Assembly: GCA_030621685.1 (NCBI GenBank)
Contig: JAUXHF010000013.1
Coordinates: 1 to 14,980 of the forward strand
DNA length: 14,980 bases
Source of the DNA: Spirochaetota bacterium
GTDB lineage: Bacteria; Spirochaetota; UBA12135; COTS27
Reading direction: 5' to 3'
How positions within the stretch are numbered: the stretch's first letter is position 1; every line of letters starts with the position of its first letter. Under the pieces are notes generated by a model that worked only from the letters and a program-made list of their open reading frames with translations, did no database searches and was not told where the DNA came from. Shown one piece after another: positions 6,726 through 13,870 of this stretch. The translations under genes were made by a program, and so were the position numbers.

Positions 6726-7520
6726 TTATAGGCCTTGTTCGTCTAAGATGATCTTTAGGCCTAAGGAGCTAAGGTCGGGAATGACTTTTATGGGGTTTTT
6801 GAAATCTTGTGTTATGTAGGGTGCTAGCCCGCCGGTGGCGATAATTAAAGGCTTTTCCAAGCCTTTGGCGGTAAACAAGCTTTGCACAAGATCATCAATG
6901 GTATACTCAAGGCCCTTGGTAAACAGATAATAAATTCCGTTTTGCATACCTTCTACGGTGGAGTTTCCCAGTATCTTTGTGGGATATTGTAATTCTATTT
7001 TTGGCAATTGGCTTGTATTTTGAACAAGGGCATCTAAGGCTATAATCATGCCGGGCATAATCAGGCCGCCAACAAATTTATCTTTTTTTTCAAGCACATT
7101 CACTGTTATCGCTGTGCCAAAATCGATGATAATGCTGGGCTTGGCAAAAGTTGTTTTTATGGCCTTCATGCACAGCAATCTATCTATGCCCAGGCTTTCT
7201 ATCTGGCCGTAGCTAATTTCGATGTCCTTAAAATGTGAATGATTTGCTTGGGTAATATTCACGTTGAAATACACATTCATGAGTTTTGTGATATTATGAT
7301 TTAAAGAGGGTACGACCGAGGAAAAGATGGCTTTTTCTATGTCTTTTTTCTCAATGGCATGTTTTCTAAGTATGCTTTCGATGTTCAGCGCTAGTTGATC
7401 GGTAGTGGTAAGCTTTGGGGTGGTGAGTCTGCTTGAGAACAAGTAGGCGTGAGTATGCTTTTCAGCAGAAAAGCCGCAGATGGAAATATTGGAATTGCCT
7501 ACTTCTAAGGTAAGATACAT
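6726..7520 (-). CDS. coaX: Type III pantothenate kinase (CoaX)
   Basis: This kinase phosphorylates pantothenate with ATP, the first step of CoA synthesis, and belongs to the ASKHA fold. Visible motifs are the N-terminal phosphate-binding loop EVGNSNI (6-12), GIDR at 111-114, IDFGTAITV at 132-140 and FVGGLIMPG (149-157). The 264-aa length is normal. The first loop is usually D-x-G-N-T. Here the Asp is Glu6 and the Thr is Ser10, a conservative change at a metal/phosphate position, while Asp113 and Asp133 are present. The start ATG has no SD sequence and lies in a 22-bp direct repeat, with a candidate promoter about 140 bases upstream. It is probably a functional CoaX, but the altered loop leaves some doubt about catalysis. 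Confidence 0.93.
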   Translation of the reverse strand: MYLTLEVGNSNISICGFSAEKHTHAYLFSSRLTTPKLTTTDQLALNIESILRKHAIEKKDIEKAIFSSVVPSLNHNITKLMNVYFNVNITQANHSHFKDIEISYGQIESLGIDRLLCMKAIKTTFAKPSIIIDFGTAITVNVLEKKDKFVGGLIMPGMIIALDALVQNTSQLPKIELQYPTKILGNSTVEGMQNGIYYLFTKGLEYTIDDLVQSLFTAKGLEKPLIIATGGLAPYITQDFKNPIKVIPDLSSLGLKIILDEQGL

Positions 7521-7562
7521 AAAGGGGAACGCTAAGTTATATAAAGGAGAACGCTAAGCCGA
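7519..7562. repeat. 22-bp tandem direct repeat at the coaX start
   Basis: Two adjacent units start at 7519 and 7541 and share ATAAAGG-GAACGCTAAG, with one mismatch in the first 18 bases. The first unit includes the coaX start codon (complement of CAT at 7518-7520); in the second the equivalent triplet is ATA. It looks like a small local duplication around the translation start. Neither unit gives an SD on the coding strand. Confidence 0.75.
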
Positions 7563-7656
7563 GCAGAAAACCTTGCTGGTTTCTAGCTCTAAATTCCCTA
7601 GCATTTTTTTAGGAAATAAAATAATGCCATAGTTGTTTGAATGGCTAAGGTATAAA

Positions 7657-7684
7657 ATTGTACTATAATTTTTTGCGCGGACAA
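7657..7684 (-). promoter_or_regulatory. Candidate coaX promoter
   Basis: On the minus strand TTGTCC (7679-7684) and TACAAT (7657-7662) are separated by 16 bases, matching the consensus at four and five positions. It would give a leader of about 130 nt before coaX. Confidence 0.4.
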
Positions 7685-7735
7685 CAAAATTTTACCTTGC
7701 TGATTTTTAGTTATTAATTTAGTTGTTATTATGCA

Positions 7736-7785
7736 GATATATCATGTATATCGAATGCTGAATTAGAGGGTATAGCGTATACGCT
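7736..7785. promoter_or_regulatory. Two neighbouring palindromes in the coaX upstream region
   Basis: GATATA-TCATG-TATATC (7736-7752) and the perfect 12-bp palindrome AGCGTATACGCT (7774-7785) lie close together in the 319-bp gap between the histidine-kinase gene and coaX, upstream of the candidate promoter. Such symmetric sites could bind a dimeric regulator; they do not resemble an operator I know. The rest of the gap (7521-7839) is AT-rich, and I see no RNA gene in it. Confidence 0.35.
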
Positions 7786-7839
7786 GTAAAGCATAAGGTA
7801 GAAAGTAGAGCTTAAAAGGTAAATATTGCTTAAAAAAAG

Positions 7840-9162
7840 TTATTGGGGCGGAGTTTTCGAATATAAATTTTCATCGCTTGAGATGTTAGCGGGCGGGGGC
7901 TTGCTGGCTTTGCTGAAAGGCAGCCGTAAGTAAGGGTTAATTCTATAAAAATCTATGATAAGTTCAAGCCCAGTTTCATGGGGCGCCTGCAGGGGATTTA
8001 CGGTAAGCTCGCCATTATGAGCGGTAGTAATGCGAGAGATGATGCTTAGGCCTAAGCCTGTGCCCATTTTTTTGGAAGTATAAAAAGGTTTTACTACCTT
8101 GCTTAGTTCATCTAGCGATATGCCAATGCCATTGTCTTTAATTTTCAAAGTTAGTTTGGCTTCAGATTCATGCGTGCTGATACGGATTTCTCCGCTTTGT
8201 TGGTCGCTTTCTAAGATAGCTTCCATGCTATTTTTCAGTGCATTTAGCAAGAGTTGCATCATAAGATCCTCGTCAAAGGGAAAGGGTCTTAGCGAGGTAA
8301 GGCTTAGCCGCAAGGCAATTTTTTTTTCTTTCAGCCGAGGGCCAATAACATCTAAAGCGCTGCGGACAATATCGTTTAAGTTAGCTGGTTTTTTTATGGC
8401 TCGCCGGGGATGAAAAGATTGCAGGAAGTCGGTAACAATAGAATCCAGCCGGCGTATTTCACTTTCTAAGACAGCCAGCAAGTCACCGAATTCTTGTTTT
8501 TCGTGAAACTGGCTTTTCTTGAGTAAGCGGCGCATCAGTTGAATATGCAGATCTAAAGCCGAGAGCGGGTTGCGAATTTCATGAGCTATGCCGGCTGTTA
8601 AAATATGCAGAGATTCTATGGAATCCTGTTCGCTTTGCTGTAGATAGCGGCTTTTCCATAGGCTGAAATCTCCGATAATGATAATGTATTTTGCTGTTTC
8701 GGTAAGGATAGTTTGCTCATCTTGCAAGGCAGGCGCTGGCCTGCCAGATTTTTCTTTGTCGGGCTTATTTGGGGGCTTGTCGGGCTTGGAAAGTTCAATA
8801 ACAGCTATTTCTAATTCGTGACGAATTTTTTCAAATAGGGCCATATCGCGATAAACCCTAGAAACTTTTTTTTCTTCTAGCTCAAGGAGCATGGCCAAGA
8901 GTGTCTTTTTCAGCTCATCGTGATGGATGAGGTCAGAGATTTTTTTCCTTCTATGCAAACTTTCTTTTTTGGCATAACGGGCAGCCTGGCGATTCATAAA
9001 GAGAATCTGCTTATCGGCATTTATGGCGAGAATGGCTAGGGGCAGGGCATCTAAAGATTCGCGAAGAAAAGAATTTTCTGCGTAGGTAGAAAGCAGGAGC
9101 TTGCGCAGTTGCTCGGCTTCAAGTTTGGCCAGCCGGGCTATAATGTTAGATCTAAAATTCAA
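7840..9162 (-). CDS. Soluble PAS-domain sensor histidine kinase (NtrB/AtoS-like)
   Basis: This 440-aa kinase has no membrane segment, so it should sense a cytoplasmic signal. A short coiled N-terminus (about 5-35) leads into a PAS-like domain (about 36-125, with FLRESLDALPLAILAINAD). A Pro/Lys-rich linker follows at about 126-146, then the dimerisation/phosphoacceptor domain with His194 in AGIAHEIRNPLSALD. The ATPase domain shows N307 in LLNALKNSMEA, DNGIGI (343-348) and GTGLGLSII (367-375). A Pro-rich tail follows. This architecture is typical of NtrB-type kinases that phosphorylate sigma-54 activators, but no response regulator is present in the window. The start is TTG with AAGGA about ten bases upstream. 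It lies 92 bp after the parE-like gene and may be co-transcribed with it. All catalytic boxes are intact. Confidence 0.92.
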   Translation of the reverse strand: MNFRSNIIARLAKLEAEQLRKLLLSTYAENSFLRESLDALPLAILAINADKQILFMNRQAARYAKKESLHRRKKISDLIHHDELKKTLLAMLLELEEKKVSRVYRDMALFEKIRHELEIAVIELSKPDKPPNKPDKEKSGRPAPALQDEQTILTETAKYIIIIGDFSLWKSRYLQQSEQDSIESLHILTAGIAHEIRNPLSALDLHIQLMRRLLKKSQFHEKQEFGDLLAVLESEIRRLDSIVTDFLQSFHPRRAIKKPANLNDIVRSALDVIGPRLKEKKIALRLSLTSLRPFPFDEDLMMQLLLNALKNSMEAILESDQQSGEIRISTHESEAKLTLKIKDNGIGISLDELSKVVKPFYTSKKMGTGLGLSIISRITTAHNGELTVNPLQAPHETGLELIIDFYRINPYLRLPFSKASKPPPANISSDENLYSKTPPQ

Positions 9163-9254
9163 ATTTTTTTAGTCCTTAAAGCTAGTATGGAATTCAGAGG
9201 TTTCTTTGTTTTTGAAATTCTAAAGTTTTAAAATGTTAATAACTCTAACATGGC

Positions 9255-11402
9255 CTACTCTTCAAGGAAGAGGTTTTTATAAGAGGAGATAGCTTTGCGC
9301 CTTTGTGCGGCGTAATCTTTATGAAACCATAGGTTTTGTAAATTTCTGGCCTTTGTCTCTTGAGCCATGGCGATGGGATAAAAACCATGGGCTAAGGTCC
9401 AGAGCATGGCTGCTCGGCTTGTTTCGCCTAGTCCCTTGTTGCGTTTCTTACGCAAGAGCTGGCATTCGTGAGAGCTTGTTTTTTCAATTAAAGACTTATA
9501 CTCGCTATCGTTTTGACAATAGAAGATTTTTTTTTGTTTTGCTTTATTTAAAATTTCCACCTCGTATAAAGGGGCTTTAGCCACATAGATGAGGTCTAAG
9601 GAGAAAATTTTTGGCCAGTATTCAAAGAAAAAACTCAGGATAAGACTGCGGATGGCATAGCCATCGTAATCGGCATCGGTCATAATGCAGATATAGCGAA
9701 AGTGTAGTTGTTCTAGCTTAAGTTTATCGCCTTGCAGGGGCAAGTTGATTATTGAAATAATATTTCGTACTTCTTGGTTGAGCATAGCCTTGGCAAGCGG
9801 CATGCCACGAACATTTAAAGGCTTGCCGCGTAAGGGGAAGAGAGCATGGAGCTTGGGGTCACGCACTGGGCGTAGGCTGGCTAAGGCGCTATCACCTTCG
9901 GCAATAATCAAAGTTTTTTTGTCTTTAGCCGAGCGCGAGTTAGCGGCAACAAATTTTGGGATGAGCGACCTATTGGTATGACGCAGATCTTTTTCGGCAC
10001 GCAAGAATTCTTTTACTTGAGAACGTTTTTGCATTTTCGCCTTCACAGCGTTTACAAGGTCTAGCTTGCGGATAATCCGTTCTAGATGCTCATCGATAGC
10101 CAAACGCAAAATTTCCTTTAAGTCGTTAATGAAATACGATTTATCTTGGCTGCGAAAACGTGGCTGATTTACGCGGAAGGTATGATAGACATGAAAACAG
10201 CTTCGCACGTCATTCCTAGAGGCGGTTAGGGAAAGTTTTTTCTCGGCCTGTAGCAAAGCCGGTTTTTTTCGGAGTTCATCGCAAAGGCGATTTTCAAAAT
10301 ACTCTATGGGCGAGCCGCCCAAGGAAATGAAATTCCCGTTCACCCAGCTTAAGGTTCTTCCCTCGGCGGCCACCAGAAAGCTTTCCAAGAAAAAACCATG
10401 AGTGGCATCTTCGTGGATTAATTTATAGTAGGGAGGCTGCTGCTTGCCAAATTGCAAAATTTCCTCTAAGCCTTTTTTGAAAAAAAACTTTTGCTGATGA
10501 TCTTTATGCTGAAACACCACGCTTAGGCCGGGGTTAGTCATGGCCAAATCTTGCAGGTATTGAGCCAAGAGCGCTGAATCGAAAGAGACCTCATGCATGC
10601 CAAAATAGCGTTCATCCAGTTCAAAAGCGACTTCGGTTCCGTGTTCTCCTGCTGGGGCTGGTCGTTTTATGGCTCGCATGCCAGAGCGCTTCTCTTCTTT
10701 CAAAAGTTGTTTATAGAGCTTGAGGTCTTTTTGTTTGAGTTCATGGCAATTTTCTAAGCTGCCATGTTCATCAAAATATAAAAACAGCCCAGTAGAGAAA
10801 TTTTTCGAGAAGGTTTGCGCTAAGACAGCATTTTCTATTAAGGCCCGAAAGGCCGTAGTGGGAGTAAAGCGTTTCTCGTAAACATCGCCATCGTGCACGC
10901 TACGAACGTAAAAAAACTTTGAGACCATTCTAACCAAAGAGATGCCCACGCCGTTTTGCCCGGCAATATGTTCTTTACGTGTTTCATCATTAAAGTTTTC
11001 TCCATACATAAGATGCAAGAAAACATGTTCGGCATTGGCAAAAGGAATGCCGCGCCCGTCATCACAAATACTTACGCGGCTATCATTATGGGAAAGCTGC
11101 ACAACTAGCTCTGTCATGCGGTTTTTCTTAGGCCAGTTTTTCTGTAGCAGCCTGTTATATTCATCTACAGCGTTCATGCATGCTTCGTCTAAGCATTTTA
11201 ATTTTGCGGGCAGCTCCTCAATTTCCTTATCTGCGATGTCATAGCCTTGCCCAGAGTGTTTTTTTGTGAAAAAATGTTGCATGTAACGGGTTAGCGAGTT
11301 CTGCCCTAGCCACATGCCTGTTCGCATGCGAACGTGTTGCACGTTGGAGAGTTTGCGGAATACTCGCTTTGTGGTTTTTTTCAGATTCTTTTGTTTTTGC
11401 AT
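9255..11402 (-). CDS. parE: Type IIA DNA topoisomerase subunit B (ParE/GyrB family, divergent)
   Basis: This is the ATPase and Toprim subunit of a DNA-strand-passing topoisomerase. The 715-aa protein shows the GHKL ATPase with Glu73 and Asn77 in DEACMNAVDE, DDGRGI (114-119) and the lid GQNGVGISLV (148-157). A transducer lysine lies in RFRSQDK (Lys421). The Toprim centre has EGDSA (502-506), FPLRGKPLNV (522-531) and the metal triad TDADYDG (575-581). The wording differs from standard GyrB: EGDSALASL replaces EGDSAGGSA, and LRGKPLN resembles Bacteroidetes-type ParE and phage T4 gp39 more than E. coli enzymes. All catalytic residues are present. The ATG at 11402 has no SD and follows three 13-bp repeats and a G10 tract. 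It lies 150 bp after the A subunit gene. Topoisomerase IV is favoured over gyrase because the partner lacks the DNA-wrapping domain. Confidence 0.88.
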   Translation of the reverse strand: MQKQKNLKKTTKRVFRKLSNVQHVRMRTGMWLGQNSLTRYMQHFFTKKHSGQGYDIADKEIEELPAKLKCLDEACMNAVDEYNRLLQKNWPKKNRMTELVVQLSHNDSRVSICDDGRGIPFANAEHVFLHLMYGENFNDETRKEHIAGQNGVGISLVRMVSKFFYVRSVHDGDVYEKRFTPTTAFRALIENAVLAQTFSKNFSTGLFLYFDEHGSLENCHELKQKDLKLYKQLLKEEKRSGMRAIKRPAPAGEHGTEVAFELDERYFGMHEVSFDSALLAQYLQDLAMTNPGLSVVFQHKDHQQKFFFKKGLEEILQFGKQQPPYYKLIHEDATHGFFLESFLVAAEGRTLSWVNGNFISLGGSPIEYFENRLCDELRKKPALLQAEKKLSLTASRNDVRSCFHVYHTFRVNQPRFRSQDKSYFINDLKEILRLAIDEHLERIIRKLDLVNAVKAKMQKRSQVKEFLRAEKDLRHTNRSLIPKFVAANSRSAKDKKTLIIAEGDSALASLRPVRDPKLHALFPLRGKPLNVRGMPLAKAMLNQEVRNIISIINLPLQGDKLKLEQLHFRYICIMTDADYDGYAIRSLILSFFFEYWPKIFSLDLIYVAKAPLYEVEILNKAKQKKIFYCQNDSEYKSLIEKTSSHECQLLRKKRNKGLGETSRAAMLWTLAHGFYPIAMAQETKARNLQNLWFHKDYAAQRRKAISSYKNLFLEE

Positions 11403-11407
11403 AGGGT

Positions 11408-11446
11408 ATTTTCTGGGTAATTTTTCTGGGTAATTTTTCTGGGTAA
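11408..11446. repeat. Three 13-bp tandem repeats in the parE-like leader
   Basis: Units at 11408-11420, 11421-11433 and 11434-11446 read TTTTTCTGGGTAA on the plus strand; the first starts with A in place of T. They end five bases before the ATG codon of the parE-like gene and occupy the place where an SD sequence would be expected. None of the units contains one. Confidence 0.9.
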
Positions 11447-11455
11447 ATTCTAGCT

Positions 11456-11465
11456 GGGGGGGGGG
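11456..11465. repeat. G10/C10 homopolymer upstream of the parE-like gene
   Basis: Ten consecutive G on the plus strand (C on the coding strand) lie 54-63 bp before the parE-like start codon, with a further G6 at 11488-11493. The tract is non-coding. It sits where a promoter or leader would be, so length change could alter expression. The 11403-11552 gap otherwise contains AT-rich sequence and an AGGCT-T-AGCCT palindrome at 11544-11554. Confidence 0.9.
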
Positions 11466-11552
11466 AGAGTATTTGCTAAAGGTTTATGGGGGGCTGCTGT
11501 TTTTAAATTTTCAGTATATTTTTTTGTGAAAGAAGAGTTTTTGAGGCTTAGC

Positions 11553-13016
11553 CTAGATGTTAGAGTTAGAGCTAGGCTTAGAGTTAGGCTTAGGTTTAGA
11601 GTTAGATTTAGGGCCATCCCATTTTTTGACGAAGGCTTCTATCTCTGTTTTGATGAAGGCATGTAAGGTCTGGTTTTTTTTGGAGAGCTTGATATATTCT
11701 TTTTGGCGAAGTTTTGCTTGGCTTATGCTGGCTTTCGATTGAGCGAGTTCTTTCAAGGTAAGCCGGTACAAAGGTATGGCGGAAAGATATTCGCCAAATT
11801 GAAACTGGGCAGCTTTTAACTGGGAAAGTAGTTCTTGCCTATCGCTTAGTTTGGTAACCTTCTGATTCCATTTTTCACGGATGAAGCGTATCAGTTCACT
11901 TTCGCGTTCAATACGTGTTTTTTCTAAGCTGGCTAGGCGTTTAAATCGCTGAATTAAATGTTGTTTACGAACATGTAGGAATTGTTTAATTATTTCGGTG
12001 TCGTTACATTTTCGTAGGGTGCCATTGGGCAAGATAACATGTTGTTCTAGAGTTTGGCGGGTTTTTTTTGTGAATATATTTCTGGCTTGCCGAAGGCTTG
12101 GTTTTATGCCTTGTTTGAAAAAAAGCTGAATATGAAAACTATCGGTAGAGAGATCTTGGTAGTCGCGCAAATTTGTATTTTCATCGTTTAGCAAGAGTTC
12201 TAGGTACTCTATCACTTTTTCGCGATTCCAGTTTTCGGGAACATCCGATAGAAATAATTTAGAGTCGGAAGTCATGGTAAAGCCAAAGCCTGTTTCGAAA
12301 ACAAATTCCTCATTTTCGTTTTTTTCGAAATTCCAAGAACCCTTATAGTGGCGATACCAAGGCTGAATGAATACAGAATTTTTACTTTGCAAGGAAGTAT
12401 TTCCCAGCAAGTAAATGACTTGGGCAGCCACATCTTTTAAACGTCGAGCGGGAATGCAGCATTTGAAGCCAGTGGCAATGCCTAAGGAGGGATTAAGTAA
12501 GACTAAGGGAATTTTTGGCACAAAGGAAACAGGTTCGTTTTCGCTTTCATCGTAATTAGGCACATAAGCAATATCGTCAAGCGATTCGAAAAGCCCGCAA
12601 TCTTTGGCGAAGCTGGAGAGCCGCACTTCGGTATAGCGCGCCGAAGCGATAGCCTTGGGGTCGACAACATCGCCAAAAGCGCCCTCGCCTTCAACCAGCG
12701 GATAGTTATTGGCGAAGGCGAAGCCTTGCACCATAGAGGCTATGGCATCTTCTATGGAGGTGTTGCCATGCGGATGGTAGGCCATGGTCATGCCGGCTAC
12801 TTTCACCGTTTTGGTGAAGCGATCACGGGCGGCTGTTTTCCACATGGTCCAAAGTATGCGGCGCTGCACGGGCTTTAAGCCATCTACAAGGTTGGGAATG
12901 GCTCGTGAGTCGCAGACGTAGCGTGAGTAACTTTGTAAGTCATCATTTACTTGAGTGCAGAAATCTATGGCGGCAGGAGCGGCTGTAGGCGTATCAAAAA
13001 GCTTGGGCTGGTTCAT
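11553..13016 (-). CDS. parC: Type IIA DNA topoisomerase subunit A (ParC/GyrA family, short form)
   Basis: This is the DNA breakage-reunion subunit partnering the next gene. Motifs in order are SRAIPNLVDGLKPVQRRIL (37-55), YHPHGNTSIEDA (80-91), EGEGAFGD (109-116) and SARYTEVRL (125-133), with catalytic Tyr128 preceded by Arg127. Then comes IPLVLLNPSLGIATGF, where most bacterial proteins read NLLVNGSSGIAVGM. The coiled-coil and C-gate region (about 330-460) follows, and the protein stops at 487 aa without the beta-propeller, much as phage T4 gp52 (about 440 aa) does. The tail is a low-complexity Ser/Asn/Lys/Pro run from repeated TTAGAG/TTAGGC hexamers. The ATG at 13016 has no clear SD. A 60-bp copy of its own 5' coding part lies upstream. 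The lack of a propeller suggests decatenation or relaxation rather than supercoiling. Confidence 0.88.
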   Translation of the reverse strand: MNQPKLFDTPTAAPAAIDFCTQVNDDLQSYSRYVCDSRAIPNLVDGLKPVQRRILWTMWKTAARDRFTKTVKVAGMTMAYHPHGNTSIEDAIASMVQGFAFANNYPLVEGEGAFGDVVDPKAIASARYTEVRLSSFAKDCGLFESLDDIAYVPNYDESENEPVSFVPKIPLVLLNPSLGIATGFKCCIPARRLKDVAAQVIYLLGNTSLQSKNSVFIQPWYRHYKGSWNFEKNENEEFVFETGFGFTMTSDSKLFLSDVPENWNREKVIEYLELLLNDENTNLRDYQDLSTDSFHIQLFFKQGIKPSLRQARNIFTKKTRQTLEQHVILPNGTLRKCNDTEIIKQFLHVRKQHLIQRFKRLASLEKTRIERESELIRFIREKWNQKVTKLSDRQELLSQLKAAQFQFGEYLSAIPLYRLTLKELAQSKASISQAKLRQKEYIKLSKKNQTLHAFIKTEIEAFVKKWDGPKSNSKPKPNSKPSSNSNI

Positions 13017-13064
13017 GGTTTATCTTTGGTGGCATTTTGAGAATGAAAATTTGGGAATGAAAGG

Positions 13065-13124
13065 CATCGTTTACTTGAGCGCCTAAATCTACGGCGGCAG
13101 GAGAGGCTGTAGGCGTATCAAAAA
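13065..13124 (-). pseudogene. Remnant duplicate of the parC-like gene's 5' coding end
   Basis: These 60 bp match 12941-13000, inside the parC-like gene, with six mismatches and no gaps, offset by 124 bp. In the same frame it encodes FDTPTASPAAVDLGAQVNDA, while the gene has FDTPTAAPAAIDFCTQVNDD. There is no start codon or upstream MNQPKL equivalent, and the homology ends abruptly at both sides, so it is a fragment. It occupies much of the gap between the carbonic anhydrase gene and the parC-like gene, and may displace or interrupt the original promoter. Confidence 0.85.
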
Positions 13125-13159
13125 TTTGCTGTGAGGGGCAGGGGAATTCTCTATAAAAG

Positions 13160-13753
13160 TTATACATGGGAATAATGCTGGATATACCGAGCGGCTAAGG
13201 CTTTATATTTTTCTGCCCATTTGAAATTATCTTCAAGTGTGCTAGGCGGTAACTGGCGGATAGCTTTTGCGGGAACACCGGCCATAAGGGTAAAGGGAGG
13301 CACTTGCTCTCCTTGGCGAAGCACGGCGCCAGCTGCAATAATAGATCCTTTGCCTATAAAGGCGCCATCTAAGATAACGGACTTCATGCCGATAAGCACG
13401 CCTTCGTCAATATGGCAGGCATGCACAATGGCTCCGTGGCCTACCGTGATGTGGTGACTTAGGCGACAAGCAAAGTTGTTGGAGACATGTAGCACACAGG
13501 CATCTTGGATATTCGTTACTGCGCCAATATAGATGTGGTTGACATCGGCGCGGGCGATGGCTGAAAACCAAAAGGAGCAGCCTTCGCCAATTTCTATATT
13601 GCCCAGCACGCTAGCCGTTGGAGCAATAAACACTGAATTTTTTATGGCCTGCTTGGCAGGATAAGCGTGAAGGTTCAGCTGTTTTGGCAAAATAAAGGGG
13701 TCTTTAGGGTTTTCTTGAGTAAACATCTTTGGCGGCTCTGCGTGGGTCATCAT
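13160..13753 (-). CDS. Gamma-class carbonic anhydrase family protein (YrdA/CaiE-like)
   Basis: This is a trimeric left-handed beta-helix protein. Hexapeptide repeats of the form [IV]-G-x-G-x-x run from about residue 40 to 160 (IGEGCSFWFSAIARAD, VGHGAIVHACHI, IGMKSVILDGAFIGKGSIIAAGAV). The three zinc-ligand histidines expected in this family are visible: His89 in VLHV, His106 in GHG and His111 in IVH. NIQD and the MAGVPAKAIR block are also typical. At 197 aa it is slightly longer than the common 175-185, because of a 25-residue polar N-terminus. The start at tandem ATGs (13753/13750) lacks an SD; Met10 is an alternative. Many members have unproven activity, so carbonic anhydrase function is only family-based. 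It lies between comEC and the topoisomerase genes, with no obvious functional link. Confidence 0.9.
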   Translation of the reverse strand: MMTHAEPPKMFTQENPKDPFILPKQLNLHAYPAKQAIKNSVFIAPTASVLGNIEIGEGCSFWFSAIARADVNHIYIGAVTNIQDACVLHVSNNFACRLSHHITVGHGAIVHACHIDEGVLIGMKSVILDGAFIGKGSIIAAGAVLRQGEQVPPFTLMAGVPAKAIRQLPPSTLEDNFKWAEKYKALAARYIQHYSHV

Positions 13754-13810
13754 TATTAGGTTTCGTAGTGAAATTTTAAGTAAGGATGGCTCGAAATTTT
13801 GTATGCGGCT

Positions 13811-13829
13811 AGGTTTTTTGGCAAAACCT
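13811..13829 (-). other. Small inverted repeat after comEC
   Basis: AGGTTTT-TTGGC-AAAACCT forms a 7-bp stem with a 5-nt loop, 42 bp past the comEC stop. On the comEC strand it is not followed by a U-run, so a terminator role is doubtful. On the plus strand it is followed by a few T residues, but no plus-strand gene precedes it. Confidence 0.35.
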
Positions 13830-13870
13830 TAATTTTCCATTTTTTTGTGATAGCTGTATGAGTAGTTATA

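Noticed and set aside
9258..9272. CTCTTC-AAG-GAAGAG hairpin followed by T5 on the plus strand
   Set aside because: It lies inside the last codons of the parE-like gene, and no plus-strand gene precedes it; on the coding strand it has no U-tract.
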